Below are positions 46,116 to 56,715 of a DNA stretch of 64,000 bases, in pieces. Each line of letters begins with the position of its first letter. The first letter of the stretch is position 1. Below the pieces are notes generated by a model. The model was not told where the DNA came from. It saw nothing but the letters and a program-made list of their open reading frames with translations, and searched no databases. This DNA comes from Plantago major. Its lineage: Eukaryota > Streptophyta > Magnoliopsida > Lamiales > Plantaginaceae. The stretch lies in contig CM048841.1 of NCBI GenBank assembly GCA_026545765.1, positions 97,731,352 to 97,795,351 on the forward strand, read 5' to 3'. Both the position numbers and the translations under genes were made by a program.

Positions 46116-47541
46116 TGTTAGGAATATCTGTTAGTATTTTGATCATTCATCACATGTTCTTATCTTTGCCCGAAAGGTGATTAAGTACTCTTAGTTCACT
46201 TGAACATTGTAAAAGAGGAAATCACCGAGTATGATTAGTCTAGTAAATCTTGTATTAGGATTATAGGTCTCTGAATGTAATTTTTTATTTCCAAGAAGAC
46301 CATGAAGATCAATCCTAGCAATGGAGCTTTTCTGAAGATTACAAGACCGGAGATTGCACAAGATTTATGAAGACACCAAGGTTTAGTCTCACTCGGAAAG
46401 ACTATGTCCTTAATCCTTTCTTAAGTGCATTTAGTTACTTTTGAAACATGATTCTGGAACATATGACATCATGAGTATGGAGCATGCAAGCCATCAGAAA
46501 GACTAATGTATCCGTTGAAGACTACAGGACAAGAAATAGTACATGTGCATTAATTGCATCGGCAGAAAAGCCGCTAAAGCACAGTCCTCTCTGAGATATG
46601 AGACAAGGACTTCTGAGTACTCATTTCAAGATAAGTATAGACTGAATTTGAATTGTGTCTAACGGATAACATCCCAACGACTCTCTAATTCATCTATAAA
46701 TATCACACACTTAGATGCTGAGAAATACAACAACCAAAGAACGATCTAACTTGTAAACTTACAATCTAGCAAAGTATTCTCTCAAGCACTCTACTACCCT
46801 TTCTGAAAGCTTTCTGTTGCTTGAAGAATCACTAGTAGTTCTAAGTTGTCCTGAACCTTAACAAGAGATTGTTATTCGTGAAAGAGTTGAACTATCAGAT
46901 AACCTTTATGAAGCTCATTCTCCAGAACGGACATCAATTACTTGGGTCAGTAAAGAGCAGATTGCCATACACTGAATAAGTGTATTAAGTAGTCTTGTTC
47001 TATTAGGCTCTCTGGAAACATAACTGAAAAGTTATACAAGAAGCCTCTCTGACAAACCTTATAACCAACACCATCAAGGCGTGGAGTAGAGGAAGTACTT
47101 GATTTGGGAAATCAGGGAATAACTCCAAGGTTATCTGAGTAGAGGAAGTACTTAGCTCTAGGAGCTGGGGAATAACTCAGGGGGAACATTTGGTTGGGAA
47201 CCATTTGTTTAGGAATCTTAGAATAGGATTATTGTAAGGTGAACTCAATTATCTGTTCTAGTGAATTCTAGGTCTCAGAAAGACCGAAGTGGATTAGTTG
47301 GAGGATTACGCCACCTCCAGATACCACTATACTTCATGTTATTTACCTTTCAGTATTTATCTTTCAAAAGCACACACTTACTTATTGTTTCTGTACTTAC
47401 CTATCTTAAAGTCTTCCGCGCTCTGAATTTAAGTATCAGAAACCCCCCGGTTTCTGAGAAACTGTGTTTATCGACAAAAGTTTAAAAGACTATTCACCCC
47501 CCCCCCCCTAGTCTTTTACTTTGCCGTTATCTGGACCAACA
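46116..47541 (-). mobile_element. Solo LTR (1426 bp), same superfamily as 29708-31249, nested in copia D gag
   Basis: On the minus strand it starts TGTTGGTCCAGATAACGGC and has a G-run (C-run 47497-47508) followed by TGAATAG. Plus-strand ends are TGTTAGGAAT and GACCAACA, flanked by GTGAG at 46111-46115 and 47542-47546. It interrupts the gag between YSQLLT and HLLVAEKN. No interior is left. Confidence 0.9.
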
Positions 47542-47546
47542 GTGAG

Positions 47547-47654
47547 CAATTGTGAGTATTTCGTAAACCCTTGGTTACAATAACTCTGCATGAATATCAT
47601 GTTTGCTGGGGGCATTGTTTGATATGTCTTTTCGAGCATATCATATTCAGACTG
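47547..47654 (-). pseudogene. Copia D gag N-part fragment
   Basis: Minus strand: SEYDMLEKTYQTMPPANM and YCNQGFTKYSQLLT. These are typical capsid C-terminal helices of Tork-like copia gag, continuous with 46106 once the solo LTR is disregarded. Confidence 0.85.
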
Positions 47655-47870
47655 TTACGCCCCAAAACCAAAATACTTTGGCGTGACCGGCCGTCTATCG
47701 TGAGATGGACTCACGCCAAGACGAAGCCTCAATTTTAATTACAAAACAATTTTAAAGGTAATTCAGAGCGTCTAAAACATAAATACAATTCTAGAAATCA
47801 CAGCTTAAGATATTCCAGTGGTCCGCCTAGATTAACTCCCCGCGGATGTAGCAATTCATCCTAGAACGGG
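47653..47870. repeat. Possible gypsy LTR start fragment
   Basis: TGTTACGCCCCAAAACC at 47653 resembles the first bases of chromovirus-type gypsy LTRs. Only about 200 bp are present before the gag-like sequence, so it is truncated or unrelated to it. Confidence 0.4.
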
Positions 47871-47874
47871 AGAG

Positions 47875-48393
47875 ATGATGACTGCGGAAGAAATCTATGC
47901 TCAACAAAAAGCTTTGGAGGCCCAGATTCTAAATCTCGGACGTCTGGTAAAGGATCATGAGCAAATAGCCACTAGTGCGCCAAATCCTTTGTGTGATGAC
48001 ATCATGAGAGAAAAGGAAAGGAACATAAACTTGGATCAAGTGATTCCGAACTTGGAATACTATTACGGGGATACCTGTCCCGTTGGCCACCTGACAAGGT
48101 ACAACAGTAAGATGCATTCCAAGGGGATGAGCAATAATACGAAAGCTCTCACGTTCTCATCTACTCTCTTCGAAACGGCCATGGATTGGTACGCTACTTT
48201 GCCAAACAAGTCGATAAGGTCATATGCAGACCTCTCTTCCAAATTCCTGGCACGATTTGGAAAATCTAAAAGAAGAAAGCGGACTGTGGAGCACCTGGCC
48301 GAGGTTATACAAAGGGAACAAGAGGATCTTAGGACTTTCTTGGATCGCTTTAATACGAAAGTCCTCCGAGTTGAGTCTTTTCCACAATACTAG
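47875..48393 (+). pseudogene. Ty3/gypsy gag fragment (172 aa)
   Basis: Contains YYYGDTCPVGHLTRYNSKM, KALTFSSTLFETAMDWYATL, PNKSIRSYADLSSKFLARFG and REQEDLRTFLDRFN, the signature of the retrotransposon gag (capsid) domain of gypsy elements. It ends at a stop without nucleocapsid or pol. Flanked on the left by copia D, on the right by unassigned DNA. Confidence 0.82.
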
Positions 48394-48877
48394 CTTGATC
48401 GGTCGATCTGATCAGATTTCTTTCAAAACTAAAAATACAAACAACTAGCCATGTATAATCCATCAACATATGTTGTTCGTCAAGTTTGGAACTAGAATTT
48501 CGAGATTGAACTCTCTCTCATTCACAATTACTTGTCCCACTTCGACTACCGGGTGCTGTGCTCGACACCGAGCTTTAATTTCTGGTTCTGTCTTCACCAT
48601 GCCATCTCGTATCCCGAAGCACCAGTATGCATCATGTCCCCAAGAATACAATCAATTTACGGGGCGCACCTGGCGCACAAACCATGTAAAGAAGGAGTAC
48701 CCGTTTTGAGTTTTTGCGTTCCAAAATCGCTGTAGCTGATCATATGTCAATTTTGCGGGGGCGTATTAAGGAAGTTGATTTCTAATATAATTCTACCTTA
48801 TTTAGTTATAGAGATATTGTAGTCTTTTACTATTAGGATACTAACTAATGTATTTATATATATAGAGGCTTATGCCA
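48394..48877. other. Unassigned stretch before the inverted-duplication block
   Basis: A minus-strand open frame (48651-48463) reads YSWGHDAYWCFGIRDGMVKT and continues with EVGQVIVNEREFNLEI. The composition looks protein-like, but I do not recognise it; it may be an exon remnant. Nothing else is seen. Confidence 0.35.
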
Positions 48878-49133
48878 AACAATAATGTAACTAACTTCTA
48901 CTAACTTTTCACATATTCATATCTTCTATAAAATATATAAGTTACTCTATTCTCTATTTCTAGACTAGAAAGATTTATATTTGTATAATTTCCAGAAAGT
49001 GGGCCTATATTTACATAAGTAAATAAATAAATATATAAATTAATAGTATATATATTTTGTGTAATTTCCATAAAAGTAGGGCTATATTAACGCAAATGCA
49101 CTATTTTATTGTCATCAAACGTTTCCTAATTTC

Positions 49134-49141
49134 TATATAAG
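49134..49141 (+). promoter_or_regulatory. TATA box of secreted-peptide gene 2
   Basis: TATATAAG, conserved with copy 1 (6878-6885). Transcription is expected to start near 49165, in the CA-rich AAAACACAACAAGAAC. The following MITE would then lie in the 5' UTR. Confidence 0.55.
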
Positions 49142-49230
49142 TAGCGTACGTAACTTGAAGGAAAAAAAACAAAACACAACAAGAACTATTCATCATTTTT
49201 ACAAGTTGTAAGCATATATATATATATATA

Positions 49231-49481
49231 CTCCCTCCGTCCCGCAGAACTTCATACATTTGTCATTTTTAGCCGTCCCACAAAACTTCATACATTACCA
49301 AAAAAGGAAGCTACCCCACCCCCAATAAATAATAAACAATTTCAACTTTACATTCAAATTACACATTTTGCCACTAAAAGTACACTTTTTTTCACCTTTT
49401 CTATATTCTATCATTACTTTAACTTTTCGTATAAAACTGCGCGCTAACCCTAATGTATGAAGTTCTCCGGGACGGAGGGAG
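49231..49481. mobile_element. Stowaway-like MITE 3 (251 bp) in the leader of secreted-peptide gene 2
   Basis: Inverted termini CTCCCTCCGTCCCGCAGAAC and GTTCTCCGGGACGGAGGGAG with TA on both sides. The inner ends are CTTCATACAT and ATGTATGAAG. The inverted-duplicate copy at 6778-6810 keeps the empty TA-rich site. It ends 20 bp before the start codon of the peptide gene. Confidence 0.92.
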
Positions 49482-49509
49482 TATAATTAATCAAACTGAT
49501 CATGTCTAG
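49453..49509 (+). promoter_or_regulatory. Upstream ORF supplied by the MITE, overlapping the peptide start codon
   Basis: The MITE end ATGTATGAAGTT gives two ATGs. The one at 49453 opens 18 codons and stops at TAG 49507-49509, overlapping the main ATG (49502) in another frame. The one at 49457 opens nine codons. If transcription starts at the conserved TATA, both precede the main start and should lower its translation. This is inference from sequence. Confidence 0.5.
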
Positions 49510-50473
49510 ATTTATGCTCTCAATTGTAATTTTGGTGATTTCGATGTTGGTTTCGATGCCTCGTGATAACATTGCGGATGCTACTAATACAAAATCCAGC
49601 CGAAAAGTTAGCTCGTACACGCAGGTCCCCAGGAGCCCGCCTCCACCACCCGAAAGTTTTGAGCGTGCCGAAAATCCTGACAATCGTGGAAGCAGCCCAT
49701 ACACGCATCCCCCCAGGAGCCCGCCTCCACCACCCGAAAGTTTTGAGCGTGCCGAAAATCCTGACAATCGTGGAAGCAGTTCATACACGCATCCCCCCAG
49801 GAGCCCGCCTCCACCACCCGAAAGTTTTGAGCGTGCCGAAAATCCTGACAATCGTGGAAGCAGCCCATACACGCATCCCCCCAGGAGCCCGCCTCCACCA
49901 CCCGAAAGTTTTGAGCGTGCCGAAAATCCTGACAATCGTGGAAGCAGCCCATACACGCATCCCCCCAGGAGCCCGCCTCCACCACCCGAAAGTTTTGAGC
50001 GTGCCGAAAATCCTGACAATCGTGGAAGCAGCCCATACACGCATCCCCCCAGGAGCCCGCCTCCACCACCCGAAAGTTTTGAGCGTGCCGAAAATCCTGA
50101 CAATCGTGGAAGCAGCCCATACACGCATCCCAGAGCCCGCCTCCACCCGAAAGTTTTGAGCGTGCCGAAAATCCTGACAATCGTCGAAGCAGCCCATACA
50201 CGCATCCCCCCAGGAGCCCGCCTCCACCACCCGAAAGTTTTGAGCATGCCGAAAATCCTGACAATCGTGGAAGCAGCCCATACACGCATCCCCCCAGGAG
50301 CCCGCCTCCACCACCCGAAAGTTTTGAGCGTGCCGAAAATCCTGACAATCGTGGAAGCAGCCCATACACGCATCCCCCCAGGAGCCCGCCTCCACCACCC
50401 GAAAGTTTTGAGCGTGCCGAAAATCCTGACAATCGTCGAAGCAGCCCATACACTACATGACCATGTATTATAA
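49502..50473 (+). CDS. Predicted secreted multi-repeat proline-rich peptide precursor 2 (323 aa, frame changed in unit 7)
   Basis: Signal peptide with core SIVILVISMLVSM (residues 1-27), then ADATNTKSSRKVSSYTQV as in gene 1. From residue about 44 a 28-residue unit repeats: PPRSPPPPPESFERAENP followed by DNRGSSPYTH. Six units are complete in this frame. In unit 7 a net loss of 7 nt switches frame, so the remaining three to four units are read as ARLHHPKVLSVPKILTIVEA-type sequence to the stop at 50471-50473. In the original frame the array would end SSPYTT at a TGA near 50458. No Cys is present in the units. Multi-copy units after a signal peptide suit a precursor cut into identical peptides; the Pro-rich part could be hydroxylated and glycosylated. 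The family is unknown to me; expression and processing are unproven. Confidence 0.62.
   Translation: MSRFMLSIVILVISMLVSMPRDNIADATNTKSSRKVSSYTQVPRSPPPPPESFERAENPDNRGSSPYTHPPRSPPPPPESFERAENPDNRGSSSYTHPPRSPPPPPESFERAENPDNRGSSPYTHPPRSPPPPPESFERAENPDNRGSSPYTHPPRSPPPPPESFERAENPDNRGSSPYTHPPRSPPPPPESFERAENPDNRGSSPYTHPRARLHPKVLSVPKILTIVEAAHTRIPPGARLHHPKVLSMPKILTIVEAAHTRIPPGARLHHPKVLSVPKILTIVEAAHTRIPPGARLHHPKVLSVPKILTIVEAAHTLHDHVL
49631..50459 (+). repeat. Ten-unit 84-bp coding minisatellite
   Basis: Units start at 49631, 49715, 49799, 49883, 49967, 50051, 50132 (short, 7 nt lost in total), 50212, 50296 and 50380. Units differ at only a few positions: GCAGTTCAT in unit 2, GAGCATGCC in unit 8, CGTCGAAG in units 7 and 10. 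Because 84 is a multiple of 3 and no unit frame on either strand meets many stops, long open frames appear in several frames; only the frame continuous with the signal peptide is taken as coding. Confidence 0.95.
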
Positions 50474-50857
50474 AATAAAATATATATAATATATAAATGA
50501 TAGTTTATTTTGCATATACTACTTTTATTTATACATTTCTTTTGTTCATTTATAATTAAGAGTAATTAAGTATGATGAAAGACAGTCTTGTAACAATTTA
50601 TTAAAAAATGGAACTATATATGTTTTCAATAAAAATCATCGATGTTTATTAATCAAAACGTTTATGTTGTCAACATTTGTGTTTTATATATTAAAAACTA
50701 TACATGTTTTTAACTACCTACATTTTGATGAATACGATTGATGATTTTCATGAAAACATAGGCTTGCGTTTGTATAATTTAAGTGAACAATTCACACTTG
50801 CGTTTTATAATTATTTCGTAGTAAAAAAAAGTCACAATGCGACTATATCACCGTAAC

Positions 50858-51133
50858 TGTTATGTAATAATATAATGAATGTACATTAACCTCCTCCACT
50901 CCTCCATGAATCCTTTTTGTAACTCTTGTAAATTACAACACCAATAAATCACCCCCATTAACGTGTATACATTATGATGAGATTAAATCTCCTCCTACTT
51001 ATAGCCTATAAATAGTGGCTCATGATGTATGTGGTAGATACACTTGTATCATAATGCAATGTTCTTCTACTCTACTCTCCATTCTTATTATTTTTCTTTT
51101 CTTTCCTATTAGTTCTATATATAATTTCTAACA
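50858..51133 (+). repeat. 5' LTR of the LARD element
   Basis: 276 bp. It contains TAGCCTATAAATAGTGGC (TATA box near 51006) and a pyrimidine-rich part before TTCTAACA. It lacks the 11-bp TTGATAACATG-type insertion of the 3' LTR. Confidence 0.88.
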
Positions 51134-54100
51134 CGTTATCAGCACGAAAGTGTTCAACCAACTGAGTTCGTCAAAAATTCATTCGTCTGAAGTTGTGAAT
51201 CCATCTTATGGACCAGCCCACTACAACACCACAATTCCACAATCCGTTTAGCTTCACCATTGATAATACAAGCTGGAAGAGCTAATATGAGTACTGGTCT
51301 AATTTGATGTCACCAGTTTGTTTGGATGGTGGAATTCTATCATCATAATCTCTCATGGATTATTTGGATGAAGCTACGTATCAATAATTATAAAAATATT
51401 ATTGGTCAAGATAAGTTATACTTGTTTATTTACATATTGAATTTCTATTTCTATCTATATTATATTATCTAACCATTTAAATTTGCTTGTTAGTGGTGAA
51501 TCATATTCGCAATTATGTTCTTGAAGAACTTTTTGAGTGGTGATAATGTGAAACACAATTTACCATATCCCCTGAAGTGAATATGTGATAGAAGTATAAA
51601 GCGAAGATAATGCTTAAATGATATATTTCTTCACCATCCTCGATGAATGTTTAAAAGGTTGAATACCTTGCCATCAAAGATATGCAGATCTTAAATTTTG
51701 TAATAGGACCATGCACAATAAATGGTACAACAATTGATGGTTCGAAATAATTAAAATTCATTTGTTAAAATATATGTCCGCAGACATATCATGGACCATG
51801 ATAATTCCATCAACATATGGATCAAACATTCTAGATTTGTTTAGCTAGCCAAATATGGAATGCTCACATATAATGAGAAAAGAAACATTATTGATGGGTG
51901 ACGAAAATATAGTGTAAAATAACCAACCGTGCGTTATTGGGTAAGGATGGTGATATAAGTTTACTCTTAGTTTTTGTCTGATCTTCACTCATTGTAGTGA
52001 TTTCTAACCTAAAATGGATACTGAGGGAATAATATATGAAGTGATTTTCTGAAGTTGGTTCTATGAAGTAATTATTTCCAACCTGAAGTTGGTTTCAACA
52101 CACTATTTTATACTACAAGTTCAAGACATTGTGAGATGACTATTGATACTAATTCTTTACCAGTCATACTCTCTTGATCACACTACTACGACCTGAAGTT
52201 CGTAATCTCCTAAACGTTCAAAGACATAGATTACTCATTATAATTGAGCGAAGTATTACTCAATAAAATGTGACATATGACGTTGAGTTATCATGAATTC
52301 ATGATCGTGTTACCATGCACATAAATAGTATCAAATATTCTCCAACCTGAAGCTGGAAGAAGTATATATGTGATAATTATTTGAAAATTGAGCATTTTGT
52401 CTCAAAAGAGATACATACAATGTATCAAGTTTTGATGTATGAGCATTAAGAGTTGGAACTAGATAAGAATTCCAAGTAATAAGACTTGACATCTAAAACG
52501 AATAACAAATACCATTCGATTTTTCTAAAAAGAAGAGTGAAAGCCAATCAATTTTTGCACGTTATATGGTTTATGGTGAATGCTCTTGAAAGTAAAATTG
52601 TATATGTCCAACAAACATATGAGAAGCTTGTCATATCTCGTGAGTAGTAGATAATTGAAATGATCTCCCAGCCTAAAGTTGGTAAATTGTAGCACTCTCA
52701 TATAAAATTGCAAAGTTGATTACCCAACCTGTAGTTGGAATAGGACAACATATTGGTTCTTTATATAAGTATTCAAGTGGATTATAAACATGGACTTTGT
52801 TTACCTGATTGCTCATTAGTTTGATGGTATTTTATCTACGTGTCTATTCATGTATCCTTACAGATACATTTACAAGTAATTACTCATTACTTATCCAACA
52901 TGAAGTTGGTAGTATTAATCTTATAACTTGTCCAACTGTTGGAATCATATGTGTGCAAGTGTACTTAAAGTCATTCTCCTAAAAGCACAATTTCTTATAA
53001 TTGCTCCCGGAGTAGCAATCGTGTGCATACTAATGGATCTTGAAGACCACTATAAATTTAAAATGTATGTGGTAAATATCTACCCCTAACTCACAAGAAC
53101 AATGTTTGGTCTCGTAGACCATAGTATCGTAATTTGAGTGCAACTATTGTTGTTCATACATATTTTACATGAAAATGAACTACAAGTTCAGTTTATTTGT
53201 AAAAGTTCTCATGCTATATGATGAATAACAAATACAAATGATGTTTCTCCTTTCCCTGAAGTGATTGGAGATACTTGAAAAATTAAGAGGGTTGCAAAAT
53301 GAGCTAATGCCAATTTGGTATATTGGAAATATCTATACTCAAGTGTATCCATGATCACACCACAATTGGTGATTGAAAAATAATAAAGTTATAAAACTTT
53401 AATTGCAAGATCATGATCAACCTCAAGTTGAGAGAATTACACGAGTGATCAAATATACCTCATCAACTTGAAGTTGGGAGGATGAGAATTGAGCATTTTA
53501 TTCTCAAAAAGAATTTATGTGATATGATAAATTATGTTGTCCGAGCGTTTGGGTGGAAACCTGACATGTCCTTTAAACTCTCCGAATGGAGTGTTGGGGC
53601 TAAGTACGTGTAACAATTCCCACATCAAAGACTTCTAAAAACAGATTTAAGAAATTACGTGTGCATATAACTATAACTCGTGACAAGTATACATATTATA
53701 AGCAATATGTTTAACAACCATATTATAATAATGCATATTTACAAGCTAAATTTGTGCACCATAAGAGCACATATTAGACTCATTGAATGAGTACTTATAA
53801 GTCTTGCCAAATAGAAAAAGATTTGTGTCTTTATGTCACATCATTCTGGCCAGTTTAATTTGCAAATACTTTTGTATACATGTCAAAAGTTATAATATAG
53901 ACGTATATTGACATATGCAAATTGATGTGACAAATTAGGCCATCCGGTTATAACATAACCGTAGCTATGAAACCTGAAGTTATGTGCTGAAAGCTATCTC
54001 GTGTTATAATTATTATTATGCCAAGACACAACATTGAGATTAAGCATGGAAAATGCAGATCTTGAAATGAGCAAAAGTCACACTTTTAAAGTTGACAATG

Positions 54101-56428
54101 AATGAAATATAAGTGGTCAAAAACCCACAAATATGATCTCCAATTTGAGGGCAAATTTATTTTCAGCACAAGAAAATCCAACTGTGCTAATATATTGACT
54201 CCCTACCATATTGTTTTTCGCAGAGAACTAACGCTTGAAGCATACAAAAGTTACATGCATACATCAATTCTAAGCTGGACATTATATTATCATGAGCCCT
54301 AGTTTTCCCAGCTTAGGGGAGGAAGAACATGAATAAGCTGGTAAAACAAATTCGTTGAGCGAATTGATCCCATTATTTGAAAAAGTTCAAACTTAAACTA
54401 AATATTCAGCTTCATGTTACTTTATCAAGATATGTTCAAACATGAAATTGTATGATTTGAATGTTAACCCCGCTATGACCCTATTTTAAGGCATACAGAG
54501 TACATATCGATTATAGAATGACATGTGTTGGACATTGAGATATCTTGCCTTTTTGTACTGTTGATTCATTCACCTCAGTAAAATATGGTTCCAATGCTAA
54601 GTACAATACAAGAAAATGGCAAGATAAAACAGTTGGTACTCCTGAAGAGTAATGTATGTCATACAAGGCATAGATATCTGAACTATAATAGATGGCCTAT
54701 ATGAAATGAAATGGTAACTCCAAAAATATTCAGATATCAATTATCAATACTGACTTGAAAAATCTAAGAAAGAGATTTGATACCGGTATATACTTGGAAC
54801 CAAAATATTTTATAAGCATATGCAAAATCGATGGACAAAAATAATTTGACATGTAAATGGGGATCTTACATGTAAGTCCATTCGGTAACATCATCATCAT
54901 AATGATAGGAAATGAGCTCATGGACCAGAAGTCCAATTGATTAACGAATTCGAAATACGTATGATACCGTTGCATTATCGAGTCAAATTTCATGTGCATA
55001 TAAATACTAAGAATTGCATCATAATATGTTTATTCTTGCATAGTTTACATTATTTAGTTTTTTCTAGTATCCTTAGGTATCATGTTGCATACTCACATGT
55101 TTATTCTTATATTGTGAATATTATCACTCATACACAACACTCAGGTTGTGCACATGAATAATGACTGGTTTGACTTACAAGTCATATTATTTGAGAAGTT
55201 CAATGAGGGGAGATAACATCTCCAGAAGGAGACTAAAAGTATCATGTTTACAAACATGGATTGAATGAGGAAAGTTCTTGAAGAACTAATTTTTCCTATA
55301 TCTACACTTATTCTATAATCAACTTCACATTGATGACATGAAAATGTATATTCACCACATTGAACAAGTGAAGTATGAGATAAGATTCTCAAGACTCGAG
55401 AAGAGTAGTATTGATTACATCAATGATAGCTCAACCTGAAGTTTTAGCATGTTATTACAACGATTACTCTTGTTAACCTTGAGATAGACATGGTCCAGGA
55501 GTACCTTAATCGAGCATATGTCAAATAAGAATTCAAATGTCTAACCTTTGAGTTAGCAAGAATTGTATTCCTTACTATACCTCCTGAAGAAGGTATATAT
55601 CTTGTCAAGCAAATGGAAATGGCGATTGCCAAACAATGAGTACTTTTGCGCATTCCATGAGCAATTGTTGCACTCTTTTTCCCTTCGACTAGGTTTTTAT
55701 CCCATTGAATTTTCCTAGTGAGGTTTTTAACGAAGCAACATTCTAAGCATGGTGACTTATCTCCATACTTTGTAAAGACAAGGTTATATAACCTGATAGT
55801 TATCTTTTCATTTAAAAATATGATGGAAATTTAGAACTCATTTACTTGTGACAAGATCTTTTGCAAAGTTTTCAATGTGAACACTATATCCTATTGAAGA
55901 AAACTTAAAATATAGTTTGAAGAAATGTAATTCTTCATGTGCTCGAGACGTTCTTCTCATGAAGATAAGCGTATATATCGACAAATTTTTGTGTTCTTAT
56001 TCTAACCATGCAGAAACACTTGAGGACTTATGTGATGAACAATATATGGAGGGACATTCGTTGCTCATTGAAGATAATTCAGATACATGATGGATGAAGT
56101 TCGCAATGAAGCACTTTACGTTCAACATATAATGTTGATAATGTCGATCAACAAATTGTCCAGAAGACAATATGAATATGGTGGATATAAAGGAAATGAT
56201 GCACTCATGAGGGGGAGCAAATACGCACTGTACTCTTTTCCTTGACTAAGGTTTTTCCCACTGAATTTTTCTTTGCAAGGTTTTTAACGAGGCAGTATTA
56301 CCAAATCGTATTTTCTTTTAATAAGAATGATGTACTCTTTTTCCTTCACTAGACTTTTTCCCACACGATTTTTGCTAGTAAGGTTTTAACGAGGCACATT
56401 ATCAAGTCAATGAACATTCAAGGGGGAG
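51134..56428 (+). other. Non-coding interior of the LARD element with dispersed CCAACCTGAAGTTGG motifs
   Basis: AT-rich with no open frame above about 90 codons. An imperfect 15-bp inverted repeat, CCAACCTGAAGTTGG, recurs at least ten times, for example at 52078, 52342, 52668, 52724, 52895, 53418 and 53464. Towards the 3' end are TTTTTAACGAAGCAAC (55720s), a first purine tract ATGAGGGGGAG (56208) and the final one CAAGGGGGAGTG (56419). 54289-54840 and 56071-56428 recur at 36677-37581. Confidence 0.7.
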
Positions 56429-56715
56429 TGTTATGTAATAATATAATGAATGTCCATTAACCTCCTTCACTCCTCCATGAATCCTTTTTGTAACTCTTGT
56501 AAGTTACAACACCAATAAATCACCCACACTAATGTGTATTCATTATGATGAGATTAAATCTCCTCCTACTTGTAGCCTATAAATATTGGCTCATGATGTA
56601 TGTTGTAAATACACTTGTATCATTTGATAACATGAATGCAATATTCTTCTACTCTACTCTCCATTCTTGTTGTTTTTCTTTTCTTTCCTATTAGTTATAT
56701 ATATAATTTCTAACA
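56429..56715 (+). repeat. 3' LTR of the LARD element
   Basis: 287 bp, preceded by the polypurine tract AAGGGGGAG. It is nearly identical to 37582-37868, which arose by the segmental duplication, and more diverged from its own 5' LTR. Confidence 0.9.

Larger units (their letters stand above)
41603..47654 (-). mobile_element. Copia element D (Tork-like), copy 1, decayed, with a solo LTR inside gag
   Basis: Minus strand with gag, protease, integrase, RT and RNase H in copia order. The left end has the polypurine tract (reverse complement AAGGGGGAGTG at about 41603-41615) plus the accessory TTTTTAACGAGGCAG region. The gag is interrupted at 46116-47541 by a solo LTR. The gag start at about 47654 is cut by a gypsy-type LTR start. 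The 5' LTR is absent. Confidence 0.9.
48878..50857 (+). repeat. Inverted-duplication block, copy 2 (carries secreted-peptide gene 2)
   Basis: Plus-strand counterpart of 6098-7140. It contains a MITE at 49231-49481 and the ten-unit array at 49631-50459, both absent from copy 1. It ends at GCGACTATATCACCGTAAC, directly at the 5' LTR of the LARD element, whose insertion site lies at this edge. Confidence 0.88.
50858..56715 (+). mobile_element. LARD-type non-autonomous copia element (5.86 kb), plus strand
   Basis: LTRs at 50858-51133 and 56429-56715 start TGTTATGTAATAATAT and end TTCTAACA. The bases following the 5' LTR contain TTATCAGCACG, the primer-binding region usual in Tork-like copia elements. 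The 5.3-kb interior has no gag or pol that I can recognise in any frame. Flanks GTAAC and GTAAG match in four of five bases. The LTRs differ at about fifteen places plus an 11-bp indel, so the insertion is old compared with element A. Confidence 0.85.

Noticed and set aside
49563-50159. Alternative plus-strand frame of 198 codons in the repeat array
   Set aside because: It starts inside the signal-peptide coding part and is out of frame with it; its repeat type is the one exposed only by the frameshift.
49450-50453. Long antisense open frames over the repeat array (307, 281 and 222 codons)
   Set aside because: The 84-bp period is a multiple of three, so any stop-free frame in one unit stays open in all. 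They lack a signal peptide or any conserved start shared with the paralogue.
49631-50459. CRISPR-like regular repeat array
   Set aside because: The units are contiguous with no spacers, and this is plant nuclear DNA.
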